This document shows, piece after piece, positions 12,004 to 21,886 of a stretch of 64,000 bases of DNA. The position numbers and the translations under genes were made by a program. Each line of letters opens with the position of its first letter. Position 1 is the first letter of the stretch. The stretch spans positions 1-64,000 of the forward strand of contig JAYMGJ010000295.1 in the NCBI GenBank assembly GCA_037178675.1. Reading direction: 5' to 3'. This DNA comes from Scleroderma bovista. Taxonomy: Eukaryota > Basidiomycota > Agaricomycetes > Boletales > Sclerodermataceae. The notes under the pieces are model-generated. The model saw nothing but the letters and a program-made list of their open reading frames with translations, had not been told where the DNA came from and did not search any database.

Positions 12004-12010
12004 TATAAAG
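12004..12010 (+). promoter_or_regulatory. TATA box of the opposite-strand accessory gene, Gypsy-I(-)
   Basis: TATAAAG within GGATCTATAAAGATCAGAC. The same string occurs in Gypsy-I(+) at 46294-46288 (minus strand), 50 bp before the accessory ORF's ATG. Gypsy-II has TATAAGA at 14631. All point away from the 3' LTR, opposite to gag-pol. Confidence 0.55.
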
Positions 12011-12352
12011 ATCAGACTGGTTTTGCCTTTACCCCCAATTTACTGCCATCTTCTAACATATCAAACACTAAGTCCACCACCCCCACTGTTCTCTCTGCTG
12101 TCGAGTCTAAGGACTGGACCAAGGCAACAACACTGGAGCTTCAGTCCGGTAGCGAAGACGAGGCATCCATCCTCAATGCCAAAACAAAGGAGAGGCATCA
12201 ATGCAAGCAGGTCAAGAGAGAGGAGAAACAATGCAGGGAAGAGGCGGAGGCAAAAGCTCACAAGGAGGCAGAGCACCAGGCATGCGAACAGGCAGAGAAG
12301 GACAGGGTGGAGGTGCTGCAGAGGGCTGCAGGGGTCACTGCAAGGCAGAGGG

Positions 12353-12526
12353 TGTTGGATTATAAACAGACTGTTATGGTTTGTTTATATACTTACATAA
12401 GCATGCATCGCACTAGAGTAGAGTTCCTAGTACCATAGTTCCCTCAGTAGCTTGCCAGCATACTGAGGGTGAGTACCATCTACTAACCACCACACATACT
12501 TACTGATACCTTGTAGTTACCCTACA
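12353..12526 (+). repeat. Left LTR of the LARD-like element
   Basis: 174 bp, TG...CA. It differs from the right LTR by a 47-bp block (about 12471-12517, TGAGTACCATCTACTAACC...) absent from the right copy. The unit CCTCAGTAGCTTG...CTGAGG also occurs in the solo LTR at 54527-54762. Confidence 0.7.
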
Positions 12527-12922
12527 GGAATACGCGAACCTATTGCGGACCCCCGCAGGAAGAAACTCGCGACCTGCGCAAATGAGGACAAACATTATCT
12601 GCCAGCAAAAAGTCCTACGAGTGAGAATGCAGCCGCAGAGAGGCATGCGCACGCAGAATGGGAAGACCCACCTACCAAAGACCTCACTCGAGGCATCAAA
12701 GACGTTGACAACAGAAACGTCAGACGCAAAGACCCGCGCACGAGCCCAGAGGCTTCAGTGAAGGGCACCAGCGCTGAATGCGCAAATGGGACATTAGTCC
12801 TACTCACAGGCGAGCCACACGAACTGCAAAACGAGCTGTGAAACTCACTGCCGCTGACACCAAGGCTGCCAACTGAGGGCAAGCCAGATGAGTGCAAGCA
12901 GGAGGTGGCGGATGGCGTTGTG

Positions 12923-13585
12923 ATGGCAGGACACACAAATGGAACGGTCAGAATGACTGTACCATGTGAAATGGATGTGGACATCGACGAGGGGACCACG
13001 CTGGGCAGAGAACTGGCAGTGGAGGCCTATAGAGTCGATGAGGGCACCGAAATGGATGCGGACGTCAACAGAACGGCCTTGCTGGGCAGAGAACTGGCGG
13101 AGAGGGTCTGTAGAGTCAACGAAGGCGACGAAATGGAGCGCGAACCCCAATTGCAACTCCAACAAACTCAATTTTACTGCAAAGAGAACTGTCAGCGCAA
13201 CGGAAACGCACGAGGAAACGTACCTAGCGCACACGGACTGCCGCTTGAGGGGGAGTGGCCAGCATGTGCGAGCAGCGAGACGACCAACCCAAAAGGCAGT
13301 GAGAACACATCAAATGCAGCTGTTGAGCATGCAGATGGTTCGTGCAAGCGATCCAAGCTCGCAGAGGTTGATGGAGTCGAGTCGAGAGGCTGCGAGAAGG
13401 ATACGAACGAGCGAGAGAGCGTTGACGAGGCAGTCGAATGCTGCCAGCAATTATGCATGGTGGATGGCGACGGAGATCGAGAAGTCAAGCCAGCGGACAC
13501 GCTGAACAAGGCGGAGACACTCGTAATCGTGTCAATCCAGTCGGAGGAGCGAGACAGTGGTGAAATACCGCGTGTGCACCTTTGA
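12923..13585 (+). CDS. ORF inside the LARD-like element, unknown
   Basis: Open frame rich in Glu, Asp, Arg, Ala and Asn with an imperfect internal repeat: VDIDEGTTLGRELAVEAYRV versus ADVNRTALLGRELAERVCRV about 30 codons later. A second frame, 13589 onward, continues the low-complexity style and reads straight across the Gypsy-II target site (HTDM/PSIQTDM) to a stop at 22142. No domain is recognised. It may be non-coding sequence with biased composition rather than a gene. Confidence 0.25.
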   Translation: MAGHTNGTVRMTVPCEMDVDIDEGTTLGRELAVEAYRVDEGTEMDADVNRTALLGRELAERVCRVNEGDEMEREPQLQLQQTQFYCKENCQRNGNARGNVPSAHGLPLEGEWPACASSETTNPKGSENTSNAAVEHADGSCKRSKLAEVDGVESRGCEKDTNERESVDEAVECCQQLCMVDGDGDREVKPADTLNKAETLVIVSIQSEERDSGEIPRVHL

Positions 13586-13832
13586 GGTGTGAATTGGCGT
13601 GCAGGCAGCACAAATGGTCCTGGGCGTGGAACGGATGTGTCGGGCAGCCAGACAGTTGGCTCGACAGGCCAGACGGACATGTCAAACACGTCAAACGATG
13701 CTGGAATGGCTGGTATGAGCGATGGTGAGGGTGCAGGGACGTACCTGGACGCTAGAGGCGCGAAACACGTCGTAAACACGATGGATGGCGTTGGGAGCCA
13801 GTCGGACACGTCGAACAGGCACACGGACATGC

Positions 13833-14513
13833 TGTCAGAACCGGTTCCTCCGACGAACTCTGACGAGAGCGGAGATAAGTACAAAGGGTCGTCAACGACA
13901 GGCGGAGGAGATGCGGAAGGGTTAGAGGACTTGGCTTCAGCGTATGTGCTGCGCCCTTGCGATACCTGCGTCCTCGTATTTCGGAGGACTAAGGGACAGA
14001 GAGACAGAGGTCCGACGAAGGTCGGAGTTGCCAGAAGGCAGAGGAGAACAGAGGAGAGTTCGCAGGAGGTATTCAAGCTGATATTCGAACTGAGGGACAA
14101 TCCCCTCAGCGTGCGGAGTACTTATACTTTACATCGGGAATGTACAGTAACCGAGAAGCGGAGGGAAACATAGTGGAGACGTAGGTAAGAGTCTGCGGAT
14201 GACAAACGGATGAGTAACATACACGGAACGGAGATCAGTGATAAGCGCAACGGATCAAAAGGTTAACGGATCACAGCTATGAGTAATCATATCTAATCTA
14301 AAATGGGAACAAAGGAAACAGGAACAGAGACGGAACGGAAGCATACGATAACCGGAGGCATAGGCGCGGAACTATATACCAAAAGGAGTCGGAGCGTCAA
14401 TAGTCGGAGCGGAGATGGATACATAGCGTCGGAGGTGTGCGATTACGATCGGACTTGAGTTTACAACAGACTAGAGGCCTTGCGGAGTCACGAGGCATCA
14501 CGCAGTGATGACA
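13833..14513 (-). repeat. Gypsy-II 3' LTR
   Basis: 681 bp. The outer flank CATGC matches the far flank. The inner side is the polypurine tract (minus strand GAAGGGGGATAC, 14514-14525). Confidence 0.92.
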
Positions 14514-14630
14514 GTATCCCCCTTCAGGGCCTGAACCCTTGAGGGCCTTTGTGCGTGTGGACTTCGCGATTTTGGCATTGTTCTGCTGAGATAAGCTTTT
14601 GATCGGAGTTCAGAATTTACCGTGGGCGCG

Positions 14631-14637
14631 TATAAGA
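14631..14637 (+). promoter_or_regulatory. TATA-like box of the Gypsy-II accessory gene
   Basis: TATAAGA in CGCGTATAAGAGTGC, 53 bp before the ATG at 14690. Position and spacing match the TATAAAG of the Gypsy-I accessory gene (50 bp before its ATG). Confidence 0.5.
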
Positions 14638-14689
14638 GTGCGACGCATGTTGTCCGCATTGTTCAAACACCTTGTCCTTCTACCACAAC

Positions 14690-15966
14690 ATGGCTTCCCA
14701 ACATACCACACCCACCCCCGCCGAGAACCAGCAACGCGACTGGAAGGAAGCGGAAGACCACAAGCTGGTCACCGACTCTGAAGACGACGAGGCCGACGCA
14801 ACGGCGAAGTTCGTGGAGCGCGAGCGGAGAGAAGTAGCAAGGAAGGCGGCAGAAGCAGAGCAGCGACAAAAGGTAGAGGAGGCGCGAGCGGAAGTGCAGA
14901 GGAGGAAGGAGGTGCGTGGCGAACGCACTGTTCGCAAGGTAGTACTGACGCGAAGGCGACATGGCAGGCACGCAGGGCCGAAGAGGCTCGCAAAGCGGAG
15001 GAGGCGAGAGCAGAGGCAGCGCGCAAGGCGGAAGAAGAGGCGAAGGTGGAAGCAGCGCGTAAAGCGGAGGAGGAACGGAAGGCAGAGGAAGAGCGAGAGC
15101 GCGAGAAGCGGATCGAGGCGCTGCAAGAGGCACACATAGAGCGACAAAGGTGGGAATTCGAGACACGGAAGGCGCTGGAGCAGCAGCGGCGGTTACAGGC
15201 GCGAGCGGAGTCTATCGCGGCTACACAAGGTAGCGGAGAGGGGACGATGGCGGTGCCAACAGTGACGACAGCGGTGAGGTGTTCTGCCTGCGTGAGGTGC
15301 CGGGAACACCTCAACAACCCGATTGGGTGTGTGGCTCAGGCGAGCTCGAAGGCGACAGCCTGTGCATGCTGCCAGGCTGCACGCAAATCGTGCTCATGGA
15401 GCACGGCAGGGAAGGCTGCGGAGGCATCGACACCAGCGGGGAGCGCGACGGAGGGAAGTGGGAAGCCGGTGGAGAAGCGCGCGACAAAGAGGAGGTCGAG
15501 GACCGCGACAAACACGTCGCCAAGGGGTGGAGAGAAGCACAAGAAGACCCGTACGACGACGGAGGAGGGGGAAGACGAAGAGGAGATGTTTGGGGTCCCG
15601 AAGGCGATGGCGGAGGAGCAGCGTGACGCGCTGGGTATGCTTACCCAGTCACTAGCGCAGCTGTCGGAGCGCTTGGCAGCCTCCGAGGTGCGGGAGATCG
15701 AGCGAGAGCGCTTGGCGCTCGAAAGGAGGCGGTCGGCAAGGGAGGATGAGAGGGTGGAGATGGAGAGGGCTCGATTGGAGATCGAGCAACAGCGGGCGGA
15801 GGACATGTGGCGCCTTGGCATGTTGGTGCGGGCGCCCTTTGTCCAAGGGTCGTCGACAGGGTCGACGCAGAGGGAGTTGGAGGCGGCGAAGGCGACCGAG
15901 GTCGAGAAGGGAGCGGAGGCAGACGATGAAGATGGTATGGCCGACATGGAGGGAGAGGATGACTGA
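14690..15966 (+). CDS. Gypsy-II opposite-strand accessory gene: coiled coil + cysteine cluster
   Basis: ATG at 14690 (MASQHTTPTPAENQQRDW), an acidic segment (TDSEDDEADA), then a long Ala/Lys/Glu coiled coil. The frame used to 14938 is continued in another frame from about 14968 (ARRAEEARKAEEARAEAARK). A 29-nt GT-AG removal (14939-14967) would join them exactly, but that is very short for an intron, so an indel is as likely. Next a cysteine cluster C-x2-C-x2-C...C, then CACCQAARKSCSW; the second half fits C-x2-C-x6-C. Then a basic run (KKTRTTTEEG), a helical region with SERLAASEVREIERERLALE and an acidic C-terminus (DDEDGMADMEGEDD). About 415 aa. Same architecture and position as the Gypsy-I accessory gene. 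No known enzyme domain. Confidence 0.6.
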
Positions 15967-16079
15967 CGGACTAACTGCATATATTTTTTTTACTTTTGTA
16001 CTACCGTTTTTGTTATTTGAATGGAGTATTTTTGCGGATTTGTAAGATATCGGAGTGAGTTCGGAGGTGGCAGGATGAT

Positions 16080-18980
16080 TTAGGCGGACTTGTGCGGACC
16101 AGGTTTGCCTGGGTACTTGTGATGGAAATCTTCGACGAGCTCCGACGCATGGTCGAGCTCAGTGGCAAGGAGCCACAATGTTTCTTCATCTGTACCAGCG
16201 TAGCCAGCCCAGTGGACTAGGTAAAGGAGTTGGCAGTGGCGTCTTCTGTGGTCGATCTTTGAGTCTAAGATTTCTTCAACTTCGTATTCAACTTCTCCGT
16301 CAACTTCGATCGGAGGTGGCGGAGATTGGACGTGATTGGGAATACTGCTTTGGTGGGAGGTCTCGAGTTGAGACACGTGGAATACTGGGTGCACGGATTT
16401 CATGGTGTCGGGAAGTTGGAGTGTGAAGGAGAGCAATCCAGGTTTGGCTATTATTTCGAAGGGTCCAAAATTCTTGTCGGAGAGCTTCTTGGAGGGGCGC
16501 GTAGACCTGAAATACTTCGCTTTCACATAGACTTCATCACCTATTTTAAAATCCGGTGGAGTTGATCTTTTCGCATCTGCGGGGCCTTGGTAGCGCTGTT
16601 GCGCAAGGGCCATCTCAGAGCGGAGAAACTCATGGAGTTCCTTGAGGTCGGAGGTGTATTCTTGAGCGCGGGAGGAACTGAGGCCCAAGTCGGAGTTGAC
16701 TGCGATGTCAGGGTGGTAGCCTTTATTAGCGAAGAAGGGCGAGACACCAGTGGTTGCACTGGGAGAGTTATTAAACGCGAACTCCGCAAGTGGGAGGAGT
16801 TCGGCCCAGTTGTCTTGTTGATAATTGCAGTAGATTCGGAGGTACTGCTCGAGTGTTTGGTTTGTCCGCTCAGTTTGACCATCTCCTTCTGGGTGATAGC
16901 CAGAGGTGAAATGTAAGGTCATTCCGAGTGCTTTTCCGAGCGATCGGAAGAAGTGAGAAACGAACTCCGAACCTCTGTCGGAGGTGACATGGGTGGGTAC
17001 TCCGTGTTTGGAAAACACATGTGCGACGAAGAGCTTGGCAAGCTCAGGGGAAGTGATGGTGTTGTAGGTCGGAATGAATATTCCTTGCTTCGAGAGGCGG
17101 TCCACGACAACTAAGATGGAGGTGAATCCATCGGAGGAGGGTAGTTGCTTGATGAAGTCCATGGATATGGAATGCCATGGGCGAGCGGGGATCGGAAGTT
17201 GTTTTAATAGGCCGTAGGGCCTATGCCTAGGGACCTTAGCACGTCCGCAGGATGTGCAGGAACTTACGTAGTCTTTTACGAAGGTGCAGACACCTGGCCA
17301 GGTATATTCCCGGCGGACTAGTTCCAAAGTGCGGTTCTGGCCGAAGTGGCCGGAGAGCGGATGGTCGTGCTTGTAGCGGAGGACTCTGAGGCGGAGGTCG
17401 TTGATGTCCGGCACGTAGATCCTATCATCAAGGCGGAGCAAGCCAGCGGAGTCCGTTGACCACCGAGAATCGGATGAGTCGGACTTGTGACTGAGCGCGA
17501 CAGGATCAGAGGGGAGAGCTGCGAGGATGTCTTTGTGGAGTTGTTCCACGTCGACGAGGATGGCAGCGCGGATTGCCGGAGTGAGGAGAATGGTTGCCCT
17601 AAGGGAGGACGCGAGTTGTTCTTGGGTGAACATGGGTCGGAGGTTGTGTGGGTTGACCCGAGCGTAGTCCTTATCCCCCTCTTTTGGGTAGACGTCCCAG
17701 CATCGAGTGAGGGCATCGGGTTTAGCTCCGAGGCGTCCAGGGTGGAAGCGGATGGCGAGGTTGAACTGGGAGAGATACTCCGACCAGCAGGCTTGACGCC
17801 GAGTCAAGACCTTGGAGCTGGAGAAATACTCCAAATTCTTGTGGTCAGTGACCACGTCGACCGGAGTGGCGGAGCCCTCAAGGTAGTGTCGCCAGTGCTT
17901 GAAGGCCTCGAAGATGGCCAAAAGCTCCTTGTCATGGGTGTTGTAGTTGAGCTCAGGGGCGGACAGAGTCCGCGAATAGTATGCGACAGGATGGAGGACC
18001 TCGTCGGAGCCAGTGATGGAAAGGATTCCAGCAATGGCGTAGTCCGAAGCATCAGTCTCCACAGTCAGCGGAGCGTCAGGGACCCAGTGGGTAAGGATAG
18101 GAGCGGAGGTGAAGGCCTTCTTCAGGAGGTTAAAGGCGGAGCGACAGTCCTCACCAAAATTCCAAGGAATGTTTTTGCGGGTAAGCCGCGTGAGAGGTAC
18201 GACAATGTCGGAGTAGTTGAAGATGAAACAACGGTAGAAATTCGCAAAACCGAGGAAGGACTGGATGTCCTTCACCTTGCGGGGTTCTGGCCAGTCGGAG
18301 ATGGCTTTGACTTTGTCGGCAGACATGGAAAGGCCATCAGGGGAGAGGCAGAAGCCCAGGTATTCGGTGGAGGTGGTATGGAATTCGCACTTCTCTGGCT
18401 TAGCAAAGAGATTATGCTTGCGGAGGCGTCGGAGGACTTCGCGGACATGCTGTTGATGTGATTCGATGTCTTCGGAGTAGATAAGGATGTCGTCTAGGTA
18501 GACGACAACACAGACATCAAGCATGTCGGAGAGAATGCTGTTAACAAATCGCTGGAAAGCCGCGGGAGCATTGGTCAAGCCGAAAGGCATGACATTCCAC
18601 TTGAAGGAACCATACCACGTGCGAAACGTGGTCTTCCATTCATCCCCTTCAGCGATGCGGACCAAGTGATACGTGTGGCGGAGATCGATCTTTGAGTAGA
18701 TCTTTGCCTTGCTGGGGGAATCGAGGAGGTCAGAGATGAGAGGGAGTGGGTAGCGGTCTTTCTTTGATATTTTGTTCAGTCCTCTGTAGTCGACGCAGAG
18801 GTGGAGTGATCCATCCTTTTTGCGTACGAACAGGACAGGAGCTCCATGAGCGGAGGTCGACTGTCGAATGAAGCCATAGGAGAGGTGCTCGTCGATGAAT
18901 GTGCGGAGCGCCCCTAATTCAGTCTGTGAAAGGGAGTACACAGTGCCCAGTGGAGGACTAGCGCCTTCCTCCAAATCGAT
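16080..18980 (-). CDS. Gypsy-II pol: RT, RNase H, integrase, chromodomain
   Basis: Same frame as the protease ORF, separated from it by one TGA (18981-18983). Counting from the first Leu after it (18974): RT with LCVDYRGLNKI at about 59 and catalytic YLDD at 159-162; RNase H with ETDASD (Asp308), Glu350 and Asp377; integrase zinc motif H538, H543, C573, C576; catalytic triad D606, D666, E702 (D-x59-D-x35-E); GPADAKR linker near 798; chromodomain about 896-955 (EILDSKIDHRRRHCQLLYLV, then HWAGYAGTDEETLW), which in chromoviruses directs integration to marked chromatin. All catalytic residues are present. Apart from the upstream TGA the frame is uninterrupted for 964 codons. Confidence 0.95.
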   Translation of the reverse strand: MDLEEGASPPLGTVYSLSQTELGALRTFIDEHLSYGFIRQSTSAHGAPVLFVRKKDGSLHLCVDYRGLNKISKKDRYPLPLISDLLDSPSKAKIYSKIDLRHTYHLVRIAEGDEWKTTFRTWYGSFKWNVMPFGLTNAPAAFQRFVNSILSDMLDVCVVVYLDDILIYSEDIESHQQHVREVLRRLRKHNLFAKPEKCEFHTTSTEYLGFCLSPDGLSMSADKVKAISDWPEPRKVKDIQSFLGFANFYRCFIFNYSDIVVPLTRLTRKNIPWNFGEDCRSAFNLLKKAFTSAPILTHWVPDAPLTVETDASDYAIAGILSITGSDEVLHPVAYYSRTLSAPELNYNTHDKELLAIFEAFKHWRHYLEGSATPVDVVTDHKNLEYFSSSKVLTRRQACWSEYLSQFNLAIRFHPGRLGAKPDALTRCWDVYPKEGDKDYARVNPHNLRPMFTQEQLASSLRATILLTPAIRAAILVDVEQLHKDILAALPSDPVALSHKSDSSDSRWSTDSAGLLRLDDRIYVPDINDLRLRVLRYKHDHPLSGHFGQNRTLELVRREYTWPGVCTFVKDYVSSCTSCGRAKVPRHRPYGLLKQLPIPARPWHSISMDFIKQLPSSDGFTSILVVVDRLSKQGIFIPTYNTITSPELAKLFVAHVFSKHGVPTHVTSDRGSEFVSHFFRSLGKALGMTLHFTSGYHPEGDGQTERTNQTLEQYLRIYCNYQQDNWAELLPLAEFAFNNSPSATTGVSPFFANKGYHPDIAVNSDLGLSSSRAQEYTSDLKELHEFLRSEMALAQQRYQGPADAKRSTPPDFKIGDEVYVKAKYFRSTRPSKKLSDKNFGPFEIIAKPGLLSFTLQLPDTMKSVHPVFHVSQLETSHQSSIPNHVQSPPPPIEVDGEVEYEVEEILDSKIDHRRRHCQLLYLVHWAGYAGTDEETLWLLATELDHASELVEDFHHKYPGKPGPHKSA

Positions 18981-19797
18981 TCAGAGATCATACTCGCGAT
19001 GCGGAGCGAGCGTGGTAGCTTTTGCCTTGCTGAAGACATCAGCGAAGTCATGGTAGACTTCTGGCACAGCGGAGAGATTGGGAGAATCGACAGGAGTGGC
19101 AGCAGAGGCTGAGCGGAGCTTCGCTTCTTCTGGGCGGATGTACAGCATGAAGTTGGTAGATCCCGTGAGTTTGCAAGCGCGCGCGAATGCAGCAGCGCCT
19201 ATCAGCGAAACGTAGGGGGCGGTCAACTGAGGCGAGTCGGAGTCAGAGGGCGGAGATGAGTCCTCAGGTGGCAGAGCCGTGGAGGCAGTCGCAGAGGTGG
19301 ACTCAACAGAAGGAGGTACCGGGGATGCGGGCATTCGCAGTGTGCCTTTACGGAATTCGATGTGGCCCAAGACCCAGTCAATCAACGGATTGTAGTGGGT
19401 GAGCCAGCTGTGTCCGAGGACCAGCACGCAGGAGGAATCCAGCGGAGTTACGTAGAAAGTTTCGGAGTTGACTTCGCCTGTGGAGAACTGAATGTTGAGT
19501 TTGATGGCTTTGGTAATGAAGGTGCTCGTAGAACCGTCTAGGAGGCGGAGTTCAAGCGGAGTGATTGCGTAGGTTTCAAGAGAGTGTTTATTAACAAATT
19601 TGCTATCTATGAAACAGTGGCTAGAGCCAGAGTCAACGAGAGCGGAAACAGGAGGAATAACAACAGTGGACGTAATCGTGACGGAGGGCATAAGGGAGTT
19701 GGGATCGGAGAGAGCGGACGCGTTGAGGCGTAACTCCGTAGGTGCACAGTCGGAGTCAACGCAACCCCCAGCTTGTGCGGAGTTCTGGGAGCTGCTG
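18981..19797 (-). CDS. Gypsy-II retropepsin-like protease region of pol
   Basis: Aspartic protease with intact active site LVDSGSSHCF and the second conserved block VLVLGHSWL. The frame is open upstream to the gag stop (reads ...GGCVDSDCAPTELRLN) and lies in -1 relative to gag, so expression as gag-pol needs a -1 shift or splicing. It ends at HREYDL followed by TGA at 18981-18983; Gypsy-I has Lys there. That stop is the only clear lesion in gag-pol, unless it is read through. Confidence 0.85.
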
Positions 19798-19798
19798 T

Positions 19799-21160
19799 CT
19801 AAATTTTTGACTCCGCAGCAGTGGGAGTCACGGCCTTGGCAGCGCGGGCCTTGGCCTTAGAGCTCTTGGAGGTGGACTTTGGACAGTCCCTGGCCATGTG
19901 GCCTGGCTGTCCGCAGAACATGCAGAGCTTGTCCTTGATGCGCCGCTGGCGCTCTTCCTCGGTCAACTTGCCATCCTTTCCAAGATGGGCAGGGGTTTCG
20001 GAGGAGGCGGGTTTGGCGCTGGAGGAGCTCTTCGACTTGTCAGAGCTCTTGTTCTTGTTGTCCTTCTCCTTGGTTTTACCCTTGGAGTCGGATGAGGCGG
20101 AGGAGGTGCCTTTGGAGGCGGAGTTGGACGAGGAGGAGGTGGAGGTCTTGCTTTGGCGCGCAACTTCAGATTTGCGCTCCCAGTACCTGGCATCGATGGT
20201 CTGCGTGAGAGTGCGATAACCATCAAGGGTGCGGGGCTTGCCAACGCGAGAGATTTCGTCCTTGATGCGGTCGGGGAGACCGCTGTAGAAAATGTGGCGG
20301 AGGGCGCCATCGCCGTAGCCGCGGACTTGGCCAGCGAGGCGGTTGAACTCAACCACGTACTTGTTGATCTTTTGTCCTTCTTTCATGGACAGGTTGTCCA
20401 ACTGATGTTCGGTGTCTCCGACGGGATCGTGCGGGCCGAAGTTGGACTTCAGTTTGGAGATGAACTGGGCGTAGTTGTCCATCCATAGCGGATGGGCGCG
20501 TGGGTTGGCGGAGTTGAGTAGGTCCGGTTCGAACCACTCAAGGGCCATGCCCTTTAGGTAAGACTGCGCGAAGGTGACCCTTGCGCAGTCGGAGGCGAAA
20601 GCCTTGGGGCGATCCTGAAAGTTCAGTTCGCACTGAACAAGGAAAGCGCGGAGTTTGCGCGGATTGGTTCCGTCGAACATGTCAGGTTCGCAGACTTTGG
20701 TGCGACCAGAAGAGGAGTCGCGGTCGGCAGATGCCGTAGCAACCTTGGTCAGTGCTTGGACCGCTTGTGCAAACAGCAGCAATGGGTCCAGGGTCAGAGT
20801 TGAAGCGGAAGGGGTAGGGGAGTCTGGTGGCGGGATGTCTGGCGGGTTGGGGGACGGCGGGTTACTACCTCCGCCATCACCGCCATCATTACCAGGGTAG
20901 CCGTCTCCATAGATGTCCAAGACGTTGTCGAAACGACGTGTGGAGTAAACTCCAGAGTCGTTGGGGCGGCGGGCAGCAGGGGTCGGAGTAGTTGGGTCGG
21001 GGGCGGGGCCCCCAGGCGGAGTCTTGTGATTGGAGAAGGAGAGGAACTCTCCTTCTTCGACCAAATCGTTACGGGAAGTAGAGGGCGTGTTCAGCGCCTC
21101 TTGGCGCTCTTCGAGCGCACGAGACTGAGCACGGGTAGTGATTATCGATCGACTAGTCAT
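19799..21160 (-). CDS. Gypsy-II gag, 453 aa
   Basis: Capsid/nucleocapsid protein of the retrotransposon particle. ATG at 21160 just inside the 5' LTR. An acidic, Pro-rich N-terminus is followed by the Ty3-type capsid fold (FDGTNPRKLRAFLVQCELNF, SYLKGMALEWFEP, INKYVVEFNRLAGQV, YSGLPDRIKDEI), a Ser/Lys-rich linker and a zinc knuckle CMFCGQPGHMARDC at about 413-426. The frame is complete. Ends ESKI-TAG. Confidence 0.95.
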   Translation of the reverse strand: MTSRSIITTRAQSRALEERQEALNTPSTSRNDLVEEGEFLSFSNHKTPPGGPAPDPTTPTPAARRPNDSGVYSTRRFDNVLDIYGDGYPGNDGGDGGGSNPPSPNPPDIPPPDSPTPSASTLTLDPLLLFAQAVQALTKVATASADRDSSSGRTKVCEPDMFDGTNPRKLRAFLVQCELNFQDRPKAFASDCARVTFAQSYLKGMALEWFEPDLLNSANPRAHPLWMDNYAQFISKLKSNFGPHDPVGDTEHQLDNLSMKEGQKINKYVVEFNRLAGQVRGYGDGALRHIFYSGLPDRIKDEISRVGKPRTLDGYRTLTQTIDARYWERKSEVARQSKTSTSSSSNSASKGTSSASSDSKGKTKEKDNKNKSSDKSKSSSSAKPASSETPAHLGKDGKLTEEERQRRIKDKLCMFCGQPGHMARDCPKSTSKSSKAKARAAKAVTPTAAESKI

Positions 21161-21205
21161 GGTTGGGAGTAATTAGCAGGTGTGCAAGAGTGAGTTTGAA
21201 TATAC

Positions 21206-21886
21206 TGTCAGAACCGGTTCCTCCGACGAACTCCAACGAGAGCGGAGATAAGTACGAAGGGTCGTCAACGACAGGCGGAGGAGATGCGGAAGGGTTAGAG
21301 GACTTGGCTTCAGCGTATGTGCTGCGCCCTTGCGATACCTGCGTCCTCGTATTTCGGAGGACTAAGGGACAGAGAGACAGAGGTCCGACGAAGGTCGGAG
21401 TTGCCAGAAGGCAGAGGAGAACAGAGGAGAGTTCGCAGGAGGTATTCAAGCTGATATTCGAACTGAGGGACAATCCCCTCAGCGTGTGGAGTACTTATAC
21501 TTTACATCGGGAATGTACAGTAACCGAGAAGCGGAGGGAAACATAGCGGAGACGTAGGTAAGAGTCTGCGGATGACAAACGGATGAGTAACATACACGGA
21601 ACGGAGATCAGTGATAAGCGCAACGGATCAAAAGGTTAACGGATCACAGCTATGAGTAATCATATCTAATCTAAAATGGGAACAAAGGAAACAGGAACAG
21701 AGACGGAACGGAAGCATACGATAACCGGAGGCATAGGCGCGGAACTATATACCAAAAGGAGTCGGAGCGTCAATAGTCGGAGCGGAGATGGATACATAGC
21801 GTCGGAGGTGTGCGATTACGATCGGACTTGAGTTTACAACAGACTAGAGGCCTTGCGGAGTCACGAGGCATCACGCGGTCGTGACA
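21206..21886 (-). repeat. Gypsy-II 5' LTR
   Basis: 681 bp, ending (minus) CCGGTTCTGACA and followed by GTATATTCAAACTCAC. No TGG that would pair with a tRNA 3' end is present directly after the LTR; the start of Gypsy-I's internal region (GTATTTCAGACTCACAC) is similar, so a shared unusual primer site is likely. Confidence 0.92.

Larger units (their letters stand above)
13833..21886 (-). mobile_element. Gypsy-II: 8054-bp chromovirus, near-identical LTRs, TSD CATGC
   Basis: LTRs 13833-14513 and 21206-21886, both 681 bp, with only about eight differences by eye, so about 99% identical. A perfect 5-bp duplication CATGC stands at 13828-13832 and 21887-21891. On the minus strand the LTR begins TGTCACGACC (right copy) and ends CCGGTTCTGACA. 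Order: 5' LTR, gag, protease, RT/RNase H, integrase, chromodomain, then an accessory gene on the opposite strand, polypurine tract, 3' LTR. It is the youngest element in the window. Confidence 0.95.

Noticed and set aside
13192..14100. Minus-strand 302-codon frame at the Gypsy-II LTR
   Set aside because: It crosses the LTR boundary into the LARD-like element and the LTR part recurs at 21153-21473 with a different continuation, so it is not one gene.
14939..14967. 29-nt GT-AG intron in the Gypsy-II accessory gene
   Set aside because: It restores the frame but is far below normal intron length; kept only as an alternative to an indel.
15336..15980. Minus-strand frame of 214 codons opposite the Gypsy-II accessory gene
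   Set aside because: Ser/Ala/Val-rich shadow of the GC-rich coiled-coil coding strand.
17487..18461. Plus-strand 324-codon frame inside Gypsy-II pol
   Set aside because: Exact antisense of the RT/RNase H coding sequence, which is intact and conserved.
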